Origin: Kiritimatiellia bacterium
GTDB taxonomy: Bacteria; Verrucomicrobiota; Kiritimatiellia; RFP12; UBA1067
Reading direction: 5' to 3'
Assembly (NCBI GenBank): GCA_904502135.1
Contig: CAJGDE010000012.1
Location: 1 to 27,606, forward strand
Length of the DNA: 27,606 nt
Below the pieces are notes generated by a model. That model was given only the letters and a program-made list of their open reading frames with translations, was not told where the DNA came from and ran no database searches. This document shows, piece after piece, positions 1 to 6,465 of the stretch. Each line of letters starts with the position of its first letter. Position 1 is the stretch's first letter. A program made the position numbers and the translations under genes.

Positions 1-52
1 ACACGTCAATCCGAATGCAACCGGATTCAAATCAACGGATTTTTGGCACAGA

Positions 53-125
53 TTAAATGCAACAAGGCAAATTAAATGCACATCATTACACTAGGTTGCA
101 TTTAACCTGCCCATAGTTGCATTTA
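53..125. repeat. Cluster of short direct and inverted TTAAATGCAAC repeats
   Basis: TTAAATGCAAC occurs at 53-63 and a near copy, TTAAATGCAC, at 72-81. The exact reverse complement GTTGCATTTAA is at 95-105, and GTTGCATTTA recurs at 116-125. The four units can pair as alternative hairpins, or could be clustered binding sites. There is no gene between 1 and 271. The only other structure seen there is a short dyad, AATCCG/CGGATT, at 8-27. Function unknown. Confidence 0.5.
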
Positions 126-148
126 CTTTGTCCGGCGACCCTGTAAAA

Positions 149-171
149 ATGAGATTACGGTTCGGAACAAA
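149..171 (+). repeat. Dispersed 23-bp repeat, copy 1
   Basis: This starts ATGAGATTACGGTTCGGAAC and ends AAA. Its exact reverse complement is at 3000-3022, with the match extending 2 bp further to 147-171 versus 3000-3024. A copy with two mismatches is at 4195-4217. In one frame it reads NEITVRNK and is followed after one codon by a stop. Together with the inverted copy at 3000 it brackets the 820-aa surface protein gene. Confidence 0.7.
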
Positions 172-271
172 TTGTGAATGCTAAAGTGACGCACCCGCTC
201 ACTGACCGATTACGTATTAAAAGCGCGTTATCTCTTCGGAAGAAAAACGTCTATTCAAGATCGTTGAAATC

Positions 272-2734
272 TTACTTTTTTATACTATCCAACACTCCGC
301 CAGCCCACCGGGCTTTATAGAATTTCGCGCCCGGTACTTTTAAGTAATCCTTAAAACCGTCTTCCTTTGTCCAGATTTCAAGCGTATCAGTCACATAATT
401 AGAACGCGGTACCGTAGCCAAAATGTGCGTTTTATCTTTATGCGGATCAAAGCCCTTTATATCCATACGCCATACAATATCATCCAAAAGCCACTTTTCC
501 TTGTCCATATCGAAGAAAAGCGTCATCTCGTATGTGGTCATGGCGAGTATTCTCGTGCCGGGAACTATCGCAAGATCATGCCCCCACTTTGCGCCGAGCT
601 GAGAAATGCCGAAAACGGCCTCCTCTTCAATTTCAAATTTATTCTTAGCTCTATTGAACGCGACATTCAACCTGGTAAGCCCCTCGGACGATGAGACGTA
701 AAGTTTTTTATTCTTTTCATCCCAGTAAAAACCGTGAGGGTTTTCCATCGAGAAAAACGTCGCGCCTTGTCTCGCGGGATCTTTATAACTCGTCGCCTTA
801 TCGCCTTCTATATGGTAGAAGTAGCAGCCGTACTTCGTTTCGGGCGCGTTCTGATCGATCGTGTACGTCGAGGCCACCACCACGATATCATCGGGCAAAA
901 TCGCGATGGAGTGAGGCATGATCGTATTTCTCACCGGCTGCCCGGCCGTTCTGCTGTAGCCGTATGCGATAGCGTTGGTTGTAGCCAAATCGACAATCAC
1001 CCATCCGCAGTTGGTCGAAGAAACCGCGACGACCTTCCGGCCTCTGTAATCGCAGACCCTCACCTCGGTAAGCCCGTTATACCGCCCGCGCAGATCATTG
1101 TGCTCATTGCCGGCGAAAGTCTTATCCTCTGCAGCGCACCATCTCCAGACAACGTTAGTTCCGCGATAAATCTTGATCGTGTAGTCGGCTCCGTCGCAGA
1201 CGATGATATCTTCAACAGGAACTTTTTTATCTCGCTTTGCGGCGACTTCGGCCCTGACGGGTTTGGCAGAATCGCAATACCCCGCGGCATCGGGCAGATT
1301 CACGTTGAAGTTCATAAGATAGTCTAGCGCAACGGGCATATAATAATGAGCGCGGGATTTTTGAACTCTCATATATTTCGCATCATTGACGCGAGAGACG
1401 AACTTAGGCTTATCAAACCTACCCCCCTCGCCAAGCGTCAACCTGCCCGCGCCCGCCGCATAAAGAGGTCTGCCGTCTTTTTTATCAGGCGTGAAAATCG
1501 AACCTTTTGCATAGACCTCAGCACCTTCGGCGACATAAATATCCTCACCGACATCAGTACCTATGCGCGTGCGGACATTACAGCCGAAAACTGAGTTAAG
1601 AATTTTCACCTTGCCGGAGCGCACGTTAACGCCGCGAGAGCCGTTTCTCCAGATATCATTAAGATTAGCGGCAAACGTGCAGTTTACAATGTCGCATTCA
1701 GCCGAGGGTTTACAGGGATTGAACCACAGCTCTCCGCCGCCGCCGAAGTTTTTATGGACACTGTAGACCGCCGACTGATTGGCGAGCCACAGGCAATTCG
1801 TAAAGGCGCTGCCGCCGGTGCCGGCCTCAAGACGCACCGTCGCGCCCATAAGGCCAAAATCGGAAGCCGGAGCCCTATCCTGACTGCACCAGCCGCGGTT
1901 GCCGACAAACCTCGTTCCGCGCACCGTAACGGGCGCGTTCGTCGCATAGAGCGCGGAAGCCTTAAAAAACCTGAAGCCGCGCGGATCTTCGGCGGGCGAC
2001 GAAAGAACCGAAAGACCATTCGTGACAAAAAGGCAGTCGTCAAATGTCGCCCTCGCAAGATTCATAAGCGCGGCGCCGTGGCCGGTACCGACATCATACT
2101 GGCTTTTCGCGCCTCCCGCGCGATTGCCAGCGAACGTGCAGCGCCTGGCGGAGAATTTCGTTTTATCGGACGAGCCGACCATCAGAAATCCGCGCCCGTA
2201 AACGTTGCCGAGCGTAAACCCGCAACCGACGATATCGCAGTCGACGAGAGTTAGATCTCCTTTCCCCTTCTTGTAGACGCCACGCCCTTTCGAGTCGATA
2301 AAGCGTACCCGCTCAATATGAAGCGAGCTGTCGGATGTTATATCGAGCGTATTATATTTCCGAACATTGCCGCTTACGATGGATTTTACGCCCGCCTTGC
2401 GGTCAGAGGCCGAAACCTCGCCGCCCTTAAAGCCGCCTCGGATTTTCACCTTAACGCCACTTGGAATCTTGACAACACAATCTGCCGAGCAAGTAAATGT
2501 GCCCGAAAGCCAAATGACGTTTCTATTTGGAGTTATCTTTTTAAGAGCAATGTTAAAATCTGTATAAGCATTGCCCCAGCTTGTACCGTCGTTTTTACCG
2601 GTCGCGGCGGGGTTAACATAAATGATAGAATCTCGTTTATCCTTAAAATCAGTCACATCAGCAAACAAGCCTTGCGTACAAGCGAACGATAAAAACAAAT
2701 TTAAAACACTAATCATATTTGTTATTCTTTTCAT
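272..2734 (-). CDS. Secreted beta-helix protein with C-terminal propeller-like domain (short paralogue of the 1644-aa protein)
   Basis: This is an 820-aa protein with a likely Sec signal peptide (residues 1-25, ending GLFA). Residues about 36-480 form a parallel beta-helix-like domain. It opens with IIYVNPAATG and has repeated strands with Asn/Cys/Gly turns such as CTFAGNRAG and CLWLANQ. Residues about 506-820 (VEDIIVCDGADYTIKIYRG onward) form a second domain of repeated strand motifs suggesting a six-bladed propeller. It may be related to DUF6528-type proteins, which I could not verify. Both domains are clearly homologous to residues 788-1644 of the protein at 6463-11397, but about 65 residues of choice-of-anchor-Q-like sequence are absent at the junction. 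The start is supported by AGGA six bases upstream of the ATG. It is probably exported to the surface or outside the cell; ligand unknown. It looks more GC-rich at third positions than its paralogue. Confidence 0.85.
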   Translation of the reverse strand: MKRITNMISVLNLFLSFACTQGLFADVTDFKDKRDSIIYVNPAATGKNDGTSWGNAYTDFNIALKKITPNRNVIWLSGTFTCSADCVVKIPSGVKVKIRGGFKGGEVSASDRKAGVKSIVSGNVRKYNTLDITSDSSLHIERVRFIDSKGRGVYKKGKGDLTLVDCDIVGCGFTLGNVYGRGFLMVGSSDKTKFSARRCTFAGNRAGGAKSQYDVGTGHGAALMNLARATFDDCLFVTNGLSVLSSPAEDPRGFRFFKASALYATNAPVTVRGTRFVGNRGWCSQDRAPASDFGLMGATVRLEAGTGGSAFTNCLWLANQSAVYSVHKNFGGGGELWFNPCKPSAECDIVNCTFAANLNDIWRNGSRGVNVRSGKVKILNSVFGCNVRTRIGTDVGEDIYVAEGAEVYAKGSIFTPDKKDGRPLYAAGAGRLTLGEGGRFDKPKFVSRVNDAKYMRVQKSRAHYYMPVALDYLMNFNVNLPDAAGYCDSAKPVRAEVAAKRDKKVPVEDIIVCDGADYTIKIYRGTNVVWRWCAAEDKTFAGNEHNDLRGRYNGLTEVRVCDYRGRKVVAVSSTNCGWVIVDLATTNAIAYGYSRTAGQPVRNTIMPHSIAILPDDIVVVASTYTIDQNAPETKYGCYFYHIEGDKATSYKDPARQGATFFSMENPHGFYWDEKNKKLYVSSSEGLTRLNVAFNRAKNKFEIEEEAVFGISQLGAKWGHDLAIVPGTRILAMTTYEMTLFFDMDKEKWLLDDIVWRMDIKGFDPHKDKTHILATVPRSNYVTDTLEIWTKEDGFKDYLKVPGAKFYKARWAGGVLDSIKK

Positions 2735-2845
2735 AAACTTTCCTATACAACTTTTTTTATTTTAAATCCCTTTCAATGATTTTTTTAAAATCAGTTTTCA
2801 TATAATTCTCAAACATAAAGATGCTTTTGAATCTATTGAGTCAAC

Positions 2846-2911
2846 TACGCACGCCCGAGTCTATTGATACGCACGCCTGAGTCTATTGATACGCACGCCT
2901 GAGTCTATTGA
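2846..2911. repeat. 22-bp tandem repeat, three copies
   Basis: Three consecutive 22-bp units lie at 2846-2867, 2868-2889 and 2890-2911. Each begins TACGCACGCC and ends GAGTCTATTGA; the first differs from the others by one base (C for T). A partial unit, GAATCTATTGA, precedes them at 2829. The array fills much of the 226-bp gap between the 395-aa gene and the 820-aa gene. Function unknown. With three copies and no spacers it is not a CRISPR array. Confidence 0.85.
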
Positions 2912-2960
2912 GATATATAATTACAGAGACAACCACTTATACTCCTGCGAACATAATCAT

Positions 2961-4148
2961 TCACTCCTTCTTCCTAACAAACCTCCGCCACCATTTTCTT
3001 TTGTTCCGAACCGTAATCTCATTTCTGTATCGCTCCCGCCAAACAGCGAGCGTTGTTGCTTCTTCCACCCTCAACGGATCAAGATACGAATCAATCTTCA
3101 GGATAATCCCAGTAGCAGTTTTTACATCGGCTGATATTTCACGAAAAATCGCAACCGCCCGAACAATTTCCGCATCAGGCACCTTTTCTGCAACGCCACG
3201 ATCATTGACCGCTCCTCTCACTTCTCGGTCCAATCCTGTCGCTTCTGTCGTGGCGAGCACCGCTTCTGCAGGAACAGGATCGGGAAGCCCCACTAATTGC
3301 TTAAGCTTCTTCGCCATTGCTTTATAACGCATGACTGTCGTGTATTTCCCGACAAGAACCGGTATATTCTCAGCCAACCACCCTTTCACACCTTCATTAC
3401 GACCGGTTATGCGCCCGTCAACAATCTTTAGCGAATTATCAACATAACACTCAAGATCATGAATGAGACTGCCAAAACGAATTGCCGCTTCCTTCGAATC
3501 CTTCCTATGTTGATACGCTTCTAGTATTTCCTCTTTAGATGGGCAAGGATTGATCGTAGAGCGCTTAACGATGCGACGACGTTCAGTGGCGAGGCTATAA
3601 CGGCGCTGAGCTTCGCGCTCATAGTAGAGAGGTCGAATGGCTCGATGTTTAAGATGATTTACCGCAATCGCCGAAAGTTGAACAAAAAGCCTGAGAGCAC
3701 AACAGCTTATGACTGCCCCGAGATTGAGCGTAAAAATAAAATGCAAAAGAATTAGTTCTGATACAATTTCGCTAAAACGCGGCATTTTCGCCGGACTAAC
3801 GCCAGCTAAACGAAAATATCGCTCAGCATTTCTTTTTGTAAATGCATCGGTTGCTATTTCAAAGGCTGCTTCAAAATTCTGAAAACCGCGTTCTCGCCAG
3901 ATCACAGCTCGCCCTTCTGTGGCTTCACAAAGGTTGCCATAAGCTTGGCGAAGTTCATAACGTCGCTTTTCAAGACGCTCCTGTCGCCGCTCTTCACGTC
4001 GTTCTCGTTCGGCCATTAACTCTCGCTCAAACGGGAGATACTTCGCCATCCAACGATTGAATTCTGCATCAACCTTAGGCGCCCTTTCGCGCCACTGGCT
4101 ATGCTGCCAACCAGATGGTTTAATGGAATTTATCTTATCATTTTTCAT
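2961..4148 (-). CDS. Hypothetical protein, basic/coiled-coil with a central hydrophobic segment
   Basis: I take the start at 4148 (395 aa, MKNDK) rather than the longer frame opening at 4187. A well-formed promoter (TTGCTT, 17 bp, TATCAT) ends only 10 bases before this ATG. Residues 40-70 are dominated by Arg and Glu and probably form a charged helix. Residues about 128-164 are hydrophobic and could span a membrane. Residues about 204-300 form a compact, well-ordered segment (motifs DLECYVDNSL, GWLAENIPVL, VMRYKAMAKKLKQ) that looks like a real domain. The last residues (NEITVRNK) are encoded by the dispersed repeat at 3000-3022. No known family or catalytic motif recognised. It could belong to a lineage-specific mobile or repeat-associated family. 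Confidence 0.7.
   Translation of the reverse strand: MKNDKINSIKPSGWQHSQWRERAPKVDAEFNRWMAKYLPFERELMAERERREERRQERLEKRRYELRQAYGNLCEATEGRAVIWRERGFQNFEAAFEIATDAFTKRNAERYFRLAGVSPAKMPRFSEIVSELILLHFIFTLNLGAVISCCALRLFVQLSAIAVNHLKHRAIRPLYYEREAQRRYSLATERRRIVKRSTINPCPSKEEILEAYQHRKDSKEAAIRFGSLIHDLECYVDNSLKIVDGRITGRNEGVKGWLAENIPVLVGKYTTVMRYKAMAKKLKQLVGLPDPVPAEAVLATTEATGLDREVRGAVNDRGVAEKVPDAEIVRAVAIFREISADVKTATGIILKIDSYLDPLRVEEATTLAVWRERYRNEITVRNKRKWWRRFVRKKE
3000..3022 (-). repeat. Dispersed 23-bp repeat, copy 2 (inverted, inside a CDS)
   Basis: This is the exact reverse complement of the copy at 149-171. It lies in the last codons of the 395-aa hypothetical gene, where it encodes NEITVRNK. With the copy at 4195-4217 it forms an inverted pair flanking that gene. 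Confidence 0.75.
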
Positions 4149-4158
4149 GACACCGAAT

Positions 4159-4187
4159 ATGATATCACACGCGAAACAAAAAAGCAA
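4159..4187 (-). promoter_or_regulatory. Promoter of the 395-aa hypothetical gene
   Basis: Read on the minus strand, TTGCTT (4187-4182), a 17-bp spacer and TATCAT (4164-4159) form a sigma70-like promoter. The -10 is preceded by TGA, an extended -10. The expected start falls about 3-4 nt before the ATG at 4148, and no Shine-Dalgarno sequence is present, so the transcript would be essentially leaderless. Confidence 0.55.
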
Positions 4188-4194
4188 GGAGAAA

Positions 4195-4217
4195 ATGAGA
4201 TTACTGTTCGGAATAAA
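4195..4217 (+). repeat. Dispersed 23-bp repeat, copy 3
   Basis: This begins ATGAGATTACTGTTCGGAAT and ends AAA. It differs from copy 1 at two positions (T for G and T for C). It again reads NEITVRNK in one frame, and that reading continues in plus-strand sequence to a stop near 4301. Confidence 0.65.
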
Positions 4218-4321
4218 AAAAATATAGAATCAACTTGCGAATATAATCCTAAATTTAGCCGTTGGATGTTGAAAATTGACGGTTGGGGCAATAAAATCTA
4301 GGGCTTTGCTATGATTTTATG

Positions 4322-4340
4322 TTTCACCCATTGGGTGAAA
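4322..4340. promoter_or_regulatory. Perfect 19-bp palindrome TTTCACCCATTGGGTGAAA
   Basis: Two 9-bp arms are separated by one base. The size and symmetry suit an operator for a dimeric helix-turn-helix protein, or a short cruciform. It lies in a roughly 650-bp region (4188-4850) with no convincing gene. I see no promoter beside it that it would obviously control. Confidence 0.4.
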
Positions 4341-4399
4341 GCTTTAATATTGATTTGTGCTAGTGGTTTTAAGTGTGAAATCCATTTTTTGGGGAGGTT

Positions 4400-4437
4400 C
4401 AACTGCCGAATTTTTTTTGGGGGCAACTGCCGAATTT
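4400..4437. repeat. Direct repeat CAACTGCCGAATTT, two copies
   Basis: CAACTGCCGAATTT lies at 4400-4413 and 4424-4437, a period of 24 bp. Each copy is preceded by a run of T followed by a run of G, so this is probably two units of a degenerate 24-bp tandem repeat. Function unknown. Confidence 0.6.
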
Positions 4438-4452
4438 AGGATAAATAAGAAG

Positions 4453-4474
4453 GCACGGGCGTGTTCGCCCGTGC
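4453..4474. other. Strong GC-rich hairpin
   Basis: GCACGGGCG and CGCCCGTGC form a perfect 9-bp stem around a TGTT loop. The stem could gain two more pairs past a bulged G. No U-tract follows on either strand, so it is not a standard terminator. It sits just before the tandem array at 4487 and could be a repetitive palindromic element or a structured RNA. Confidence 0.6.
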
Positions 4475-4486
4475 GCCAAAGCAGAA

Positions 4487-4731
4487 GTTGTTCCCAAACA
4501 AGTTATTCCCTAACAAGTTGATTCTACAAAGTCGTTTCTAAAGAGTTGTTTCTAAACAAGCTATTTCTAAAGAGTTATTTCCAAACAAGTTGTTTCTAAA
4601 AAGTCGTTTCTAAAGAGTTGTTTCTAAACAAGCTATTTCTAAAGAGTTATTTCCAAACAAGTTGTTTCTAAAAAGTCGTTTCAAAACAAGCTATTTCTAC
4701 AAAATTGTTTCTACAAATTTGTTTACAAAAA
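4487..4731. repeat. Nested tandem repeat: 14/15-bp units inside a 72-bp unit
   Basis: Seventeen consecutive units of 14 or 15 bp follow the pattern GTTGTTTCTAAACAA. Five units (14+15+14+15+14) make a 72-bp block that is repeated without change at 4531-4602 and 4603-4674. The basic unit is itself nearly palindromic (TTGTTT versus AAACAA). Units at the two ends are more diverged, as expected for an array that grows in the middle. There are no spacers, so it is not CRISPR. It lies downstream of the 519-aa surface protein gene. Confidence 0.9.
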
Positions 4732-4803
4732 TCAGAAGCCTCTGCTGTAAGTTGCTTGAGATGCCACCTAACCCTACTATACTTCTACAAATTTTGTGTA
4801 GTC

Positions 4804-4843
4804 CGCTTGCTTTGCGAGCGTTTTTGGTCGGCACGAAGTGCCT
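4804..4843. terminator. Terminator-like hairpins downstream of the 519-aa gene
   Basis: CGCTTGC/GCGAGCG pair around TTT and are followed by TTTTT at 4821-4825, a terminator in the plus direction. Beside it GGCAC/GTGCC pair around GAA (4831-4843). The only adjacent gene is on the minus strand and ends at 4851. In that direction the hairpins are not followed by a clean U-tract, so which transcript they end is uncertain. Confidence 0.4.
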
Positions 4844-4850
4844 ATAAAAT

Positions 4851-6410
4851 TCAGCGGATTATAACTCTCATGCCGACAACAGTGCTGAGCGCTTCGGGCG
4901 TGTTGCCGTAATAACCGAGGTTTACGCGCTTTCCGTTCGGGCTTGGCTCGTTAGAGTATGGCGAAGTGGGGTCGCCCGTATCTACAGTAAGTTCGCGATT
5001 CTTCGTATGAACATCGGCCTTAGAGAAAACTGTTTCGTATGCGTCAGCGGAATAGCCGTAATATGTGTCGTTATTGACCATAATTGAAGCAACCTCGTCC
5101 GCTGTAATCGCGCACTTAAATTTAGGGTCGCCGAAGACGTTGCTTGAGCCAATAGTTTTAGTGCCTGCACCAGCAATACACTTTTCAATATCTTCTCCAC
5201 CATTACTATCGAATAAGCAATAATCAATATTGGCACTGCAGCCGGAGCTTACCCAAATATCACGACCTTTTTCAGGGTCACGAGATTTTCTCGCACCATA
5301 AAAAATCGTATTTTTTATGTTAGCTTTTGTACCAGCATAACTGCCGACATCAATACCTGCTGATGTAGTCTTGCCATCCGTAAAATTATAGGCGAATGTG
5401 CAATTTACAACATCAAGAGAATCCTTTGTAGCAGTAGAAGAAGAAGCTGACCGAACAACAAGGACACCAGCTTCCTTAGTATCTGTAGCCTTATAAGTAT
5501 CGCATTGTTCACATGAATTAGCGAGAAAAAGGCAGTTCGTAAAACTTGAAAGACCTTTTGCCTCTTTAATATATACAATCCCCCCCATTGCACCATCATC
5601 ACCAGTGTAAATACCGGTTGTATTAGCACGAAACTCTGTATTGCGAACCGTTAAAGGAGACTCAGTGTAAATTGCTGCGCCGCGCAAACTTTTAATATTC
5701 CCTCCTGGAGGATTAGAAGATTTAAGAGCCGCACGACCAAGACCATTTGAAACAAATAGAGAATTATCAATCATCACTCTTTTACAGCTCTGAAATGCAA
5801 GAGCGATACCGTTACCAACTTTTATGCCATTACTCAAATCATACGAATTTCGAGAAAAAACACAATTCTCAAACGTAATTGTTGCACTACCACCGCCTAA
5901 AAAACAACCGGCGTTGCCGCGCAAGGTGGTATCGGTTTTGTATTTTTTCCCGCACGAATCAAAAATACAATTCTTGAATGATAGCGAACCGCCACCGCTC
6001 TTATTAAAGCCCCTTTGATACGCATTGCGTACTTCTACGCCTTCAAAAGTATTCAAGCCAGAAGCAGTTGTAACTGAGAAAATATTGTTTATTGCCGTAT
6101 TATTCTGAGTATCAAAAACTGACCTTTCGCTATTTCCGGAGAGCGTTTCATCGTCAGTTCCTTTAAGACCACCCTTGAATGTTATTGCTGTTGATATCGC
6201 AATAGTATCCGTTGGAGTATACGTGCCTGCTTTACAAAGGATAATATCTTCAGCCGTCTTTGCTGCAGCAATCGCCTCTACAATCGTCATTGGCGTTGCC
6301 CATGACTGGCCATCACCGCCGCCAGGAGCATCGTGCGTCACGCGATATGTCGCCGCCTCAAGAGAGGCCATCATAAGAGCCACTAAAGATAAGAGAATTG
6401 TTTTTTTCAT
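4851..6410 (-). CDS. Secreted parallel beta-helix protein with choice-of-anchor-Q-like C-terminus
   Basis: This 519-aa protein has a signal peptide (residues 1-19, ending LEA). The main body is a parallel beta-helix. It opens ATYRVTHDAPGGGDGQSW, a variant of the entry motif in the two larger surface proteins. Repeated coils follow, such as CIFDSCG, CVFSRNSYD, CLFLANSC and CTFAYNF. The last 60 residues (DTGDPTSPYSNEPSPNGKRV through GYYGNTPEA) match the segment at about 1262-1297 of the 1644-aa protein, typical of choice-of-anchor Q proteins. It lacks the C-terminal propeller-like domain. The start is well supported by AAGGAG eight bases upstream. Role inferred as a surface or extracellular adhesin or polysaccharide-binding protein; no catalytic residues seen. 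Confidence 0.85.
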   Translation of the reverse strand: MKKTILLSLVALMMASLEAATYRVTHDAPGGGDGQSWATPMTIVEAIAAAKTAEDIILCKAGTYTPTDTIAISTAITFKGGLKGTDDETLSGNSERSVFDTQNNTAINNIFSVTTASGLNTFEGVEVRNAYQRGFNKSGGGSLSFKNCIFDSCGKKYKTDTTLRGNAGCFLGGGSATITFENCVFSRNSYDLSNGIKVGNGIALAFQSCKRVMIDNSLFVSNGLGRAALKSSNPPGGNIKSLRGAAIYTESPLTVRNTEFRANTTGIYTGDDGAMGGIVYIKEAKGLSSFTNCLFLANSCEQCDTYKATDTKEAGVLVVRSASSSTATKDSLDVVNCTFAYNFTDGKTTSAGIDVGSYAGTKANIKNTIFYGARKSRDPEKGRDIWVSSGCSANIDYCLFDSNGGEDIEKCIAGAGTKTIGSSNVFGDPKFKCAITADEVASIMVNNDTYYGYSADAYETVFSKADVHTKNRELTVDTGDPTSPYSNEPSPNGKRVNLGYYGNTPEALSTVVGMRVIIR

Positions 6411-6436
6411 TTTAATTACTCCTTTATTTCACAAAT

Positions 6437-6465
6437 ATTATACCATATCTTTCGTTTATTGTTTA
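6437..6465 (-). promoter_or_regulatory. Promoter of the 519-aa surface protein gene
   Basis: On the minus strand, TAAACA (6465-6460), a 17-bp spacer and TATAAT (6442-6437) lie just upstream, with TGG before the -10 making an extended -10. The -35 overlaps the TAA stop of the 1644-aa gene. The 519-aa gene can therefore be transcribed independently as well as by read-through across the 52-bp gap. Confidence 0.6.

Noticed and set aside
6..27. Rho-independent terminator at the left edge
   Set aside because: The 6-bp dyad AATCCG/CGGATT is short and the following T-run is displaced. The upstream gene is outside the window.
734..1327. Plus-strand open frame of 197 aa within the 820-aa gene
   Set aside because: Antisense frame of a GC-rich coding region. 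It has no domain, and the minus frame has a signal peptide, clear domains and a paralogue.
4101..4301. Small plus-strand gene (66 aa)
   Set aside because: It overlaps the 5' end of the hypothetical gene on the opposite strand, and its only notable part comes from the dispersed repeat. No Shine-Dalgarno sequence.
4487..4731. CRISPR array
   Set aside because: Units are contiguous with no unique spacers, and no cas genes are present.
4662..4847. Small plus-strand frames in the tandem array
   Set aside because: Composed of array sequence with no independent start signal or recognisable protein.
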